Positions 17,418-25,112 of a DNA stretch of 64,000 bases are shown one piece after another. The position numbers were made by a program, and so were the translations under genes. How positions within the stretch are numbered: the first letter of the stretch is position 1; each line of letters starts with the position of its first letter. The stretch lies in assembly GCF_901875555.1 (NCBI RefSeq), contig NZ_CABFMD010000032.1, positions 1-64,000 of the forward strand, read 5' to 3'. Below the pieces are notes generated by a model. It had not been told where the DNA came from. It made no database searches and worked only from the letters and a program-made list of their open reading frames with translations. The DNA comes from Streptococcus parasanguinis. Its GTDB lineage: Bacteria > Bacillota > Bacilli > Lactobacillales > Streptococcaceae.

Positions 17418-18902
17418 ATGTATATTGAAGATAAAGATCTCTTATCTATTCAAGAAGTTCGCCATTTGATTCAACGAGCAAAAGTAGCTCAACAAAAACT
17501 CGCATTGATGAGTCAAGAACAAATTGATACGATCGTAAAAGTTGTAGCTAAAGCTTGTTATGATCAAAGAGAACGTTTAGCCAAAATGGCTGCTGAAGAA
17601 ACTGGATTTGGTAAGTGGCAAGATAAGGTTTTAAAAAATGCCCTTGCTTCAAAAGGTATTCTTGAAGAAATCAAGGATATGCGTACAGTAGGAATTTTGA
17701 GCGAAGATAAGGAAAATAAAGTTATTGAAGTTGGAGTTCCAGTTGGGGTCGTTGCAGGGCTAATCCCTTCAACCAATCCGACTTCGACAGTCATGTATAA
17801 AGCTCTTATCGCTTTAAAAGGTGGAAACAGTATTGTTTTCTCTCCACACCCACACGCAGCAAAATGTATCAATGAAACTGTAGATATTATTAAAAAAGCA
17901 GCAGTTTCTGCAGGCTGTCCAGAAGGTGCTATCGGTGTGATTCAACGTGTTTCTATTGAAGCAACCAATGAATTGATGAAACACAAAGATACAAACCTAA
18001 TTTTGGCAACCGGTGGGAATGCGATGGTAAAAGCTGCGTATTCATCAGGAACACCTGCTATTGGGGTAGGACCTGGTAATGGTCCAGCCTTTATCGAAAA
18101 AACTGCAGATATTCCTAAAGCAGTTCGTCAAATCCTAGATTCAAAAACGTTTGATAATGGTGTGATCTGCGCTTCTGAACAATCAATCATTGTCGAAGAA
18201 GAAACAAAAGAAAAGGTTGTTGAAGAGTTCAAACGTCAAGGTGCTTACTTCGTTCCAAAAGAAGATGCTAAGAAACTTGGTTCCTTCATTATTCTACCTA
18301 GTGGAGCAATGAATCCAAAAATGGTAGGTAAAACACCTCAAGTGATCGCTAAACTGGCAGGAATCTCTGTTCCAGATGATGCTCGCGTCTTGATTGCTGA
18401 CGGTGAAGGAGTTGGAAAACAATATCCATATTCTATGGAAAAACTTGCTCCTGTCCTTGGTTTCTACACTGTTAAAAATTGGGAAGAAGCTTGTGAGTTG
18501 AGTATTCGAATTCTTCATCATGAAGGAGCTGGACACACATTAGCTATCCACACCCAAGACGAAAGTATCGTTCGAGAATTTGCCTTAAGAAAACCTGTTT
18601 CAAGACTTTTGATCAATACTCCTGCTGCTTTAGGAGGAGTTGGTGCTACAACAGGTTTGTTCCCATCCTTTACTTTAGGTTGTGGAGCTGTAGGTGGAAG
18701 CGCAACATCTGATAATGTCAGCCCGTTGAATTTGATTAATATTCGCCGTGTCGCTTATGGTACTGCAGAATTGTCAGATCTGAGAAAGGCTGAAAATCAA
18801 GAAAATCTTGACTGTCAACGCTGTGAAGTTGATAAGCAAGTAGATGAAGAACAATTAGTTGATCTGCTTGTTCAACGTGTGTTATCAAAATTAACTAAAT
18901 AA
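17418..18902 (+). CDS. eutE: CoA-acylating acetaldehyde dehydrogenase EutE
   Basis: A 494-residue aldehyde dehydrogenase that turns acetaldehyde, NAD and CoA into acetyl-CoA in the compartment lumen. Visible are GLIPSTNPTSTVMYKALIAL, ATGGNAMVKAAY and the catalytic Cys in NGVICASEQS. After the catalytic domain, residues about 445-494 form a charged linker and the helix EEQLVDLLVQRVLSKLTK, which resembles a C-terminal compartment-targeting peptide. Start ATG 17418 follows AGGAGAAAG. Confidence 0.93.
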   Translation: MYIEDKDLLSIQEVRHLIQRAKVAQQKLALMSQEQIDTIVKVVAKACYDQRERLAKMAAEETGFGKWQDKVLKNALASKGILEEIKDMRTVGILSEDKENKVIEVGVPVGVVAGLIPSTNPTSTVMYKALIALKGGNSIVFSPHPHAAKCINETVDIIKKAAVSAGCPEGAIGVIQRVSIEATNELMKHKDTNLILATGGNAMVKAAYSSGTPAIGVGPGNGPAFIEKTADIPKAVRQILDSKTFDNGVICASEQSIIVEEETKEKVVEEFKRQGAYFVPKEDAKKLGSFIILPSGAMNPKMVGKTPQVIAKLAGISVPDDARVLIADGEGVGKQYPYSMEKLAPVLGFYTVKNWEEACELSIRILHHEGAGHTLAIHTQDESIVREFALRKPVSRLLINTPAALGGVGATTGLFPSFTLGCGAVGGSATSDNVSPLNLINIRRVAYGTAELSDLRKAENQENLDCQRCEVDKQVDEEQLVDLLVQRVLSKLTK

Positions 18903-18933
18903 CTTATTCATTTCATAATTGGAGGAAATTAAA

Positions 18934-19221
18934 ATGGCAAACGCAAATGCATTAGGAATGGTTGAAACAAAAGGTTTAGTAGGTGCTATCGAAGCAGCAG
19001 ATGCTATGGTGAAAGCAGCAAACGTTACATTGATTGGTAAACAACAAGTTGGTGCTGGATTGGTAACTGTAATGGTTCGTGGTGACGTAGGTGCGGTTAA
19101 AGCTGCAACAGATGCAGGTGCATCAGCAGCTGAAAACGTAGGTGAATTAATTTCAGTTCACGTGATCCCACGTCCACATTCAGAAGTAGAAGTCATTCTA
19201 CCACATCCATCAGCTGAATAA
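18934..19221 (+). CDS. eutM: major shell protein EutM, copy 1
   Basis: A 95-residue single-BMC-domain shell protein (PduA/EutM type) beginning [20 protein letters not shown], with hexamer-pore and edge segments typical of the family. GGAGG at 18921-18925 sets ATG 18934 rather than the upstream in-frame TTG. It differs from copy 2 by only a few residues. Here the C-terminus is HPSAE. Confidence 0.95.
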   Translation: MANANALGMVETKGLVGAIEAADAMVKAANVTLIGKQQVGAGLVTVMVRGDVGAVKAATDAGASAAENVGELISVHVIPRPHSEVEVILPHPSAE

Positions 19222-19249
19222 TTAGATTTTATAATAGGAGGAAAAGAAT

Positions 19250-19531
19250 ATGTCAAACGCAAACGCATTAGGAATGGTTGAAACAAAAGGTTTAGTAGGT
19301 GCTATCGAAGCAGCAGATGCTATGGTAAAAGCAGCGAACGTTACATTGATTGGTAAACAACAAGTCGGAGCTGGTTTGGTAACTGTAATGGTTCGCGGTG
19401 ACGTAGGTGCGGTTAAAGCTGCAACAGATGCAGGTGCAGCAGCAGCTGAAAATGTAGGTGAATTGATTTCAGTACATGTCATCCCACGTCCACATTCAGA
19501 AGTAGAAGTAATCCTACCTCATAAAGAGTAG
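19250..19531 (+). CDS. eutM2: major shell protein EutM, copy 2
   Basis: A 93-residue BMC protein almost identical to copy 1. It starts MSNANALG, has DAGAAAAEN where copy 1 has DAGASAAEN, and ends PHKE. DNA is also nearly identical over most of the length, which points to recent duplication or gene conversion. AGGAGG precedes the ATG. Two copies may supply the large number of hexamers needed for the shell. Confidence 0.95.
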   Translation: MSNANALGMVETKGLVGAIEAADAMVKAANVTLIGKQQVGAGLVTVMVRGDVGAVKAATDAGAAAAENVGELISVHVIPRPHSEVEVILPHKE

Positions 19532-19627
19532 ATTTTCAAAATTTCTCATGCAGGTAATCAGCAATTAATGTTTTGATAGGAATAAGCATTTTGATGTAAA
19601 GAATATTCATTCATGTTAATAGCTGAG

Positions 19628-19660
19628 CGAGGTTGGGAAGTTAAATCTCAACCTCGTTGT
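19628..19660 (+). terminator. stem-loop after the eutM pair (partial terminator or processing site)
   Basis: CGAGGTTGGGA (19628-19638) pairs with TCTCAACCTCG (19646-19656) through one G-U. The following TTGTATC is a poor U-run, so read-through to the downstream genes is expected. It could lower downstream expression or protect the 3' end of the abundant shell-gene mRNA. Confidence 0.5.
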
Positions 19661-19698
19661 ATCCCTGTAGTTAATTTGTGGTAGAAGGATGTGAATGC

Positions 19699-20340
19699 AT
19701 GACAGTTTATACTGAATCTCGAATTAGAAAGCTAATGAAAGATGGACAGGTTAGTGAGCAAAACGTTCTAAAACTCTCGAGTGAGGATAAATTGACTCCA
19801 GCAGCAAGAGGTTTCTTGCATGATCGCCATATTCAGATAGCTTATACTGATTCGAAAATAAAAACTCAAACAGAGATTAGCAAAACATTTCATAAGACTG
19901 TTTCGTCTCTAGAAGAGTCTGCTGTGTATCCACTACTTTTCAAGCTAACGAAACTATATACGTATTTTCTAAGATGCCAAAAAGAACTCCACCTTGCTTT
20001 TCTTGATGACAAAGTAGAACAATTAGGAAATCTTATTCATATTATAGAAAAAATTGTAGGTTGTTATATTGAAAATGATATATCATACTATAATCAGAAT
20101 CTTGGTACGAATGAAGAGTTACAATCTGTTCGGGTGATTAAACAGTTGGATCAAGGAAGTGTACAAGTTGATTTCAAATGTGAGAGTTGGAAACTTTCGT
20201 GTTATGAGTTATATATTGAGATTGCTAATATTCGAAAGGAATTAGCTCTTGTAGTATCCGGTATTCAGGATATTTATGCTGAGAAACTGATCGCATTATT
20301 GAAATCGATTGAAGTATTAGTATGGCTTACTTTAGAATAG
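19699..20340 (+). CDS. eutT: EutT-like corrinoid adenosyltransferase
   Basis: A 213-residue protein at the eutT position. The N-terminus TESRIRKLM...KLTPAARGFLHDRHIQI matches the EutT opening (TPSAR...L..RHL). The rest is a helical bundle. The Cys-rich metal-binding motif (HX11CCX2C) of enteric EutT is absent, as in the Listeria-type class. It would make adenosylcobalamin for EutBC. AGAAGGA at 19682-19688 supports ATG 19699 over the in-frame GTG 19678. Overall identity to EutT is low, so activity is inferred. Confidence 0.7.
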   Translation: MTVYTESRIRKLMKDGQVSEQNVLKLSSEDKLTPAARGFLHDRHIQIAYTDSKIKTQTEISKTFHKTVSSLEESAVYPLLFKLTKLYTYFLRCQKELHLAFLDDKVEQLGNLIHIIEKIVGCYIENDISYYNQNLGTNEELQSVRVIKQLDQGSVQVDFKCESWKLSCYELYIEIANIRKELALVVSGIQDIYAEKLIALLKSIEVLVWLTLE

Positions 20341-20356
20341 AATGTGGAGAATAACA

Positions 20357-20983
20357 ATGTCATTAGAAAATTTAATTGATAAAGTTATTGATAGGATTCA
20401 AAATGAACTTGATGGTTCGTTTGAAGTAGAAGCTAGTGGTAGACATGTCCATTTAAGTCGTAAGGAATTAGATGCACTGTTTGGAACAGGATATGAATTG
20501 ACAAAGGCGAAAGACTTATCTCAACCTGGTCAGTATGCTTCAAAGGAACGATTAACGGTAGTGGGACCAAAAGGAGCCTATCATAATGTAGTTATTTTAG
20601 GTCCTGTTAGAAAAGAATCACAAGTTGAAGTATCACTTACGGACTGCTTGCAATTAGGTGTTAAAGCTCCTATTCGAGAAAGTGGTGATATCGAAGGTAC
20701 TCCAGGTATTGTCTTAGTAAATGGTGATAAGTCTGTCTCTTTGGACAAAGGTTTGATTGTTGCTAAACGCCATGTTCATATGACACCTGAAGATGCTGAA
20801 AAATTGGGCGTAAAAAATCATGATATTGTAAAAGTAAAAGTTGAAGGAGCAAGACCTTTAATCTTTGACGACGTTGTGATTCGTGTGAGTCCAAAGTTTG
20901 CAACTTATATGCATATCGATTACGATGAAGCCAATGCTTGTGGTTTTAGCAAAGGAATCCGTGGTCGGATTATTAAAGACTAG
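20357..20983 (+). CDS. pduL: phosphate acetyltransferase, PduL/EutD type
   Basis: A 208-residue PduL-family phosphotransacylase that turns acetyl-CoA into acetyl phosphate and recycles CoA inside the shell. It has two similar halves with zinc-binding histidines: SGRHVHLSRKEL (about 27-38) and AKRHVHMTPEDA (about 135-146). The N-terminal amphipathic helix MSLENLIDKVIDRIQNELD is a likely encapsulation peptide. TGGAGA at 20344-20350 supports ATG 20357 over ATG 20342. Confidence 0.92.
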   Translation: MSLENLIDKVIDRIQNELDGSFEVEASGRHVHLSRKELDALFGTGYELTKAKDLSQPGQYASKERLTVVGPKGAYHNVVILGPVRKESQVEVSLTDCLQLGVKAPIRESGDIEGTPGIVLVNGDKSVSLDKGLIVAKRHVHMTPEDAEKLGVKNHDIVKVKVEGARPLIFDDVVIRVSPKFATYMHIDYDEANACGFSKGIRGRIIKD

Positions 20984-21009
20984 TATTGGTTGTTGGAGGT
21001 AGGTCAAAA

Positions 21010-21651
21010 ATGGAGAATCTAGATAAGATCGTAGATTTGATTACAGACCGTTTAATGGATAAAATACAGGTTGAAACGCATAAGGCCTCAGTATTTGTTA
21101 TCGGAGCATTTGATATTCCTGAAATCGTAACGAAAGAAGGTTATCAAGTTGTGAAACAATCAAGTAGTGCTGACATCATTCTAGTAGAATCAATTGGTTT
21201 TGATGCAATGATGCGAATCGCTTCTTTGTGTCCGCTAAATGCTGATGAAGCTGTTGTCATTAAAAGTTTGTTGAAAGGAAAGAAAGTTTTGGTTCCAGTA
21301 GAATCATTTGACTTCCATCAGTTTAAACAAACTTCAAAAGCATTATTGTTTCAAGATCTTCAAGAACAGTACGAAAAACTTCTTCGATATGGTGTTCAAT
21401 TCTATAAAAAAGAAGAATTGCTATCATTGCTAGAAGAATCTACTTGTGGAGAAAACAATAAACCTTTAAATGATGTGACAAAGAATGAAACTCAACCGAA
21501 ATCTGTTGAAAAGGTTGGCTTATTAACTGAAAAAAAGTTAATTGAAATGAACCTATCTGATCATGATAGGATTCGGATTAGAAAAGGAATGATTGTGACC
21601 GCTCTTGCAAAAGACTATTTGAAACGTCACAATATTATAATAGAAGAATAA
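21010..21651 (+). CDS. Eut-operon conserved protein of unknown function
   Basis: A 213-residue protein seen at this place in Firmicutes ethanolamine operons, to my knowledge without an assigned reaction. Residues 1-20 (MENLDKIVDLITDRLMDKIQ) form an amphipathic helix like those that carry cargo into the compartment. Residues about 25-145 look like an alpha/beta Rossmann or flavodoxin-like fold (ASVFVIGAFDIPEIV, ADIILVESIGFDAMM, GKKVLVPVESFDF). The C-terminal 50 residues end LKRHNIIIEE, recalling the short domain at the start of EutT. GGAGGT at 20995 sets ATG 21010. Confidence 0.65.
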   Translation: MENLDKIVDLITDRLMDKIQVETHKASVFVIGAFDIPEIVTKEGYQVVKQSSSADIILVESIGFDAMMRIASLCPLNADEAVVIKSLLKGKKVLVPVESFDFHQFKQTSKALLFQDLQEQYEKLLRYGVQFYKKEELLSLLEESTCGENNKPLNDVTKNETQPKSVEKVGLLTEKKLIEMNLSDHDRIRIRKGMIVTALAKDYLKRHNIIIEE

Positions 21652-21662
21652 GGAGTAGCGAG

Positions 21663-21941
21663 ATGTTTGTTGGGAAAGTGAAAGGAAGTCTATGGGCTAC
21701 GAGAAAAGATGAAAAACTTAATGGATTAAAGTTTTTAGTGGTCGAACGACAACTGGATGACCATCAAACAGATCCTGCCTTAGTCATTGCTGCTGATTGT
21801 ATTGGTGCTGGTGAAGGTGATCAAGTGTTGGTCACTACAGGAAGTTCAGCTCGTGTGAGTTTGAATAGACAGGATGTCCCAGTAGATATGGTCATAGTAG
21901 GTATCATTGATAAAGTTGAGTATCAACTGGATGATTATTGA
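21663..21941 (+). CDS. eutN: microcompartment vertex protein EutN
   Basis: A 92-residue BMC-vertex (EutN/CcmL) protein that forms pentamers closing the corners of the shell. It begins MFVGKVKGSLWATRKDEKLN and has the expected ADCIGAGEGDQVLVTTGSSA core. It follows the unknown protein gene by 11 bases with the site AAGGAG. Confidence 0.94.
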   Translation: MFVGKVKGSLWATRKDEKLNGLKFLVVERQLDDHQTDPALVIAADCIGAGEGDQVLVTTGSSARVSLNRQDVPVDMVIVGIIDKVEYQLDDY

Positions 21942-21957
21942 AAGTAGGGATTAATTT

Positions 21958-23052
21958 ATGAGTATAAATGAAATTATCATTTACATTATGGTTCTGTTTA
22001 TGCTTGTCGGTGCAGTTGATAAATGTATCGGTGGGAAACTAGGATTAAGTGAAAAGTTTGAAGAAGGTATTATGGCTATGGGAGCCTTGGCTTTGTCAAT
22101 GGCTGGGATCATGGTTGTAGCTCCTTTGCTTGCAGATTTATTGAAACCTGTAATTGTTCCACTTTATGGAATGGTTGGTGCGGATCCTTCTATTTTTGCG
22201 ACTACCTTTATTGCGAATGATATGGGGGGAGCTCCTTTAGCCTTAAGCTTGGCACAAGATAAAGCTGTTGGTGATTTTGCAGCCTATGTTTTAGGTTCTA
22301 TGATGGGACCAACAATTGTGTTTACGATACCTGTTGCTTTAGGAATTATTGAAAAATCAGATCGTCCATTCTTAGCCCGTGGTATCTTGTACGGATTGGT
22401 AACCGTACCTGTCGGATGTTTAGTTGGTGGACTTCTAGTTCCAGGTTTATCATTTGGTACTTTGTTAATCAACTTGATCCCTATCGTAATCGTTTCTGCT
22501 CTTATTTTCCTAGGGTTACTTCTTATTCCAAATGGAATGATTAAAGGATTTGAAATCTTTGGTCAAATTATTGTTGTGATTGCAACATTAGGTTTAGCAT
22601 TTGGTGCTGCACAACTCTTGACCGGAAATGAATGGTTGATCAATTTGTATCCAAAAGGTGCAGAAACACTTCAAGAAGCCTTTGTCGTTGTTGGTTCGAT
22701 TGCAGTAACCTTGGCGGGAGCTTTTGGTTTAGTTGCTGTATTTACAAAGGTTGCCAACAAACCTCTTTCAGCTATTGGTAAATCATTAGGTATGAATGAA
22801 GTAGGGGCTGCTGGTTTGGTTGCTTCTTTAGCAAACAACATTGCCATGTTCCAAATGTTAAAAGATATGGACAAACGTGGTAAAATCTTGAACATTGCCT
22901 TTGCTGTATCTGCATCATTTGTAATCGGGGACCACTTAGGGTTCACTGCCGGACAAAATGCTAAAATGATTGTTCCAATGATGATTGGTAAGTTTGTTGG
23001 TGGGGTGACTGCTGTATTACTTGCCTACTTCTTAACTAAGAAAGAAGCCTAA
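21958..23052 (+). CDS. eutH: ethanolamine permease EutH
   Basis: A 364-residue integral membrane protein with about ten hydrophobic segments. It is the EutH family, which helps ethanolamine cross the cytoplasmic membrane when its concentration or the pH is low. Family-typical stretches are FIANDMGGAPLALSLAQDKA and SLANNIAMFQMLKDMDKRGK. No other substrate uptake gene is seen in the eut segment. Confidence 0.93.
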   Translation: MSINEIIIYIMVLFMLVGAVDKCIGGKLGLSEKFEEGIMAMGALALSMAGIMVVAPLLADLLKPVIVPLYGMVGADPSIFATTFIANDMGGAPLALSLAQDKAVGDFAAYVLGSMMGPTIVFTIPVALGIIEKSDRPFLARGILYGLVTVPVGCLVGGLLVPGLSFGTLLINLIPIVIVSALIFLGLLLIPNGMIKGFEIFGQIIVVIATLGLAFGAAQLLTGNEWLINLYPKGAETLQEAFVVVGSIAVTLAGAFGLVAVFTKVANKPLSAIGKSLGMNEVGAAGLVASLANNIAMFQMLKDMDKRGKILNIAFAVSASFVIGDHLGFTAGQNAKMIVPMMIGKFVGGVTAVLLAYFLTKKEA

Positions 23053-23068
23053 TTGGGGGTAAAAATAA

Positions 23069-23515
23069 ATGGATTATAATCGTACAGATATTGAATCTTT
23101 GGTTCGTAAAATTCTTTTAGAAGAATTAGCGAGTAAAGGTTCTGCTAAACGTGTAAGTAAATCTGGTGTAACCTCTATTTCACTACCAAGTCTAGATGTT
23201 CGTCCTGAAGATCGTTTGGATACAGGAAATCCAGAACACCAAGTATACACACGAGACCTCTTAACATTAGAAGAAAGTCCTCGTCTTGGCTTAGGGTTGA
23301 TGACCATGGACAAGACAACCTTCCCTTGGCATTTAGATTATGATGAAGTAGACTACGTTATTGAAGGTCGATTGGATGTTATCTCTGGTGATGAAGTCAT
23401 GAGTGCTGGTCCAGGTGAAGTCATCTTTATTCCAAAAGGTAGCGATATTCAATTCTCTGTTAAAGATAAGGCTCGATTTATTTATGTGACTTATCCAGCA
23501 GATTGGCAAGGTTGA
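23069..23515 (+). CDS. eutQ: EutQ cupin protein
   Basis: A 148-residue protein, short for the family. The first 22 residues (MDYNRTDIESLVRKILLEEL...) form an amphipathic helix, likely for recruitment to the compartment. Residues about 50-148 are the cupin barrel (DEVDYVIEGRLDVISGDEV, GPGEVIFIPKGSDIQF). In Salmonella EutQ has been assigned acetate kinase activity and a role in shell assembly. It is the last eut gene before a terminator. Confidence 0.88.
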   Translation: MDYNRTDIESLVRKILLEELASKGSAKRVSKSGVTSISLPSLDVRPEDRLDTGNPEHQVYTRDLLTLEESPRLGLGLMTMDKTTFPWHLDYDEVDYVIEGRLDVISGDEVMSAGPGEVIFIPKGSDIQFSVKDKARFIYVTYPADWQG

Positions 23516-23541
23516 TCAACTTTATATAGAATGTTTTATAA

Positions 23542-23568
23542 GGAGCACCGTATGTGTGCTCTTTTTTT
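23542..23568 (+). terminator. intrinsic terminator of the eut operon
   Basis: GAGCAC (23543-23548) pairs with GTGCTC (23556-23561), loop CGTATGT, then seven T. It separates eutQ from the cobalamin operon promoter. Confidence 0.85.
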
Positions 23569-23618
23569 GATTGCGTTTTCAATTTTTTATTGACAAATAC
23601 TATAATTTATATTAGAAT
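23567..23618 (+). promoter_or_regulatory. cobalamin operon promoter with upstream cre site
   Basis: TTGACA (23590-23595) and TAGAAT (23613-23618) have a 17-base spacer. TTGATTGCGTTTTCAA (23567-23582) just upstream fits the cre consensus with one mismatch. No cobalamin riboswitch lies in this leader. Confidence 0.7.
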
Positions 23619-23650
23619 AAAAGCATCTTTAGTGTTTAAGGATATAGAAG

Positions 23651-23729
23651 AGCACAACGAGGTGCTAAGTAATAAAATAGAGCAACGGAGCTACAAAAAA
23701 TAGTGTATTTTTTGTAGCTCTATTTTTTT
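23651..23729 (+). promoter_or_regulatory. EutV (ANTAR) antitermination leader of the cobalamin operon
   Basis: P1 is AGCAC-AACGAG-GTGCT (23651-23666). P2 is AGC-AACGGA-GCT (23681-23692). Both loops have A1/G4. The terminator is a perfect 15-bp stem, GAGCTACAAAAAATA (23688-23702) with 23706-23720, then TATTTTTTT. The stem takes the loop end and 3' arm of P2, the same switch design as in the eutA leader. This links B12 synthesis to EutV. Confidence 0.85.
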
Positions 23730-23750
23730 CAAAGTTAGGGGTGTGTTAGC

Positions 23751-25112
23751 ATGAAGCAGTTTATGTTGGCTGGTGTGTCAAGTGGTGTAGGAAAAACAAC
23801 CGTAACACTAGCTGTATTAAAAGCTTTAACAGATATGGGGTATAAGGTTCAGCCGTATAAAATAGGCCCGGATTATATTGACACATCATATCATAGTCGT
23901 ATTACAAAAATTTCATCCCGAAATTTGGATAATTTTTTAATCCCTGATTCCAATTATCTAAAGTGGTCCTATTATCGTTGGCATCAAAATAGTGATGTAG
24001 CAGTTGTAGAAGGAGTAATGGGACTTTATGATGGATTAGGAACAGATAAAGATTGTGCTTCTTCGGCATCTGTTGCAAAACAGCTCAATCTACCTGTTGT
24101 ATTGATTATTGATGGGAAATCGACTTCAACTTCAGCAGCAGCAATTGTCCATGGCTTTTCTTCATTTGATCCTGGTGTCAACATCGTTGGGGTTATTGTG
24201 AACCGTGTTGCTTCAGAAACGCATTACCAGTTGATTAAGGGAGCAATTGAACGCTATACAGATATAGAAGTTTTAGGCTATTTTCCAAAAAATGTTCAGG
24301 TTGAACTCCCATCTAGACATTTGGGATTGATTCCTGATGTAGAGATGGATGATCTTGAAGAAAAATTTGCTATTCTTGGAGAGCAGGCTAAAAAAACGAT
24401 CCAGTTTGATCGTTTATTGGAAAAAGTTGACGGAGCATCACTAGAATTGTCTTCTCCATTCAAATTTCAACATACCATTCCATTAACGATTGCTTATGCT
24501 CTTGATGATGCTTTCCATTTCTATTATGAAGATAATTTGGATTTATTGAAAAATGCTGAAGTCACCCTCATTCCATTTAGCCCCTTGAAGGATCAACAGT
24601 TACCTGAAGCCGATGCTTATTATTTTGGTGGGGGCTATCCGGAACTATTTGCCAAAGAATTATCGGAAAATCTATCCTTTAAACAATCTGTGTTAGATGC
24701 TCATCAAAAGGGAATCCCAATCTACGCTGAATGTGGTGGCTTGATGTATCTTGGAAAAAATCTTGAGATAGAAGATCAGGTCTACGAAATGGTTGGTATC
24801 TTTGATGGGACTAGTGTGATGACGAATGGGCTAAAACGTTTTGGCTATTGTTTTGCAACTACCAATGAAGATTCTTTATTTGGTCCGTCTGGTACGGAAA
24901 TTCGAGGCCATGAGTTCCATCATTCAGTTTTCAATACTTCTGAAAAAACAGTTTTAGATCTGAGAAAAGAAAGAGATGGAGAAGTGGTTTCGAATTGGAC
25001 AGGGGGATATCAGAAAGGGAAAACCTTTGCCAGTTACCTCCATGTTCATTTATATCAGAATGAGCATCTCCTAAAGAGTTGGATCGATTATATACTGGAG
25101 TCTAAAAAATGA
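23751..25112 (+). CDS. cbiA: cobyrinate a,c-diamide synthase CbiA
   Basis: A 453-residue ATP- and glutamine-dependent amidase that makes the a and c side-chain amides of cobyrinate. The N-terminal dethiobiotin-synthetase-like domain has GVSSGVGKTTVTLAVLKAL. The C-terminal glutamine amidotransferase domain has the nucleophile Cys in YAECGGLMYLG. It is the first gene of the 29-gene cob block. The 3' end overlaps cbiB by four bases. Confidence 0.95.
   Translation: MKQFMLAGVSSGVGKTTVTLAVLKALTDMGYKVQPYKIGPDYIDTSYHSRITKISSRNLDNFLIPDSNYLKWSYYRWHQNSDVAVVEGVMGLYDGLGTDKDCASSASVAKQLNLPVVLIIDGKSTSTSAAAIVHGFSSFDPGVNIVGVIVNRVASETHYQLIKGAIERYTDIEVLGYFPKNVQVELPSRHLGLIPDVEMDDLEEKFAILGEQAKKTIQFDRLLEKVDGASLELSSPFKFQHTIPLTIAYALDDAFHFYYEDNLDLLKNAEVTLIPFSPLKDQQLPEADAYYFGGGYPELFAKELSENLSFKQSVLDAHQKGIPIYAECGGLMYLGKNLEIEDQVYEMVGIFDGTSVMTNGLKRFGYCFATTNEDSLFGPSGTEIRGHEFHHSVFNTSEKTVLDLRKERDGEVVSNWTGGYQKGKTFASYLHVHLYQNEHLLKSWIDYILESKK

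Noticed and set aside
23619..23750. A cobalamin riboswitch before cbiA
   Set aside because: I looked for the B12 box GCCACTGT and its partners and found none. The leader is explained by two short hairpins and a 15-bp terminator.
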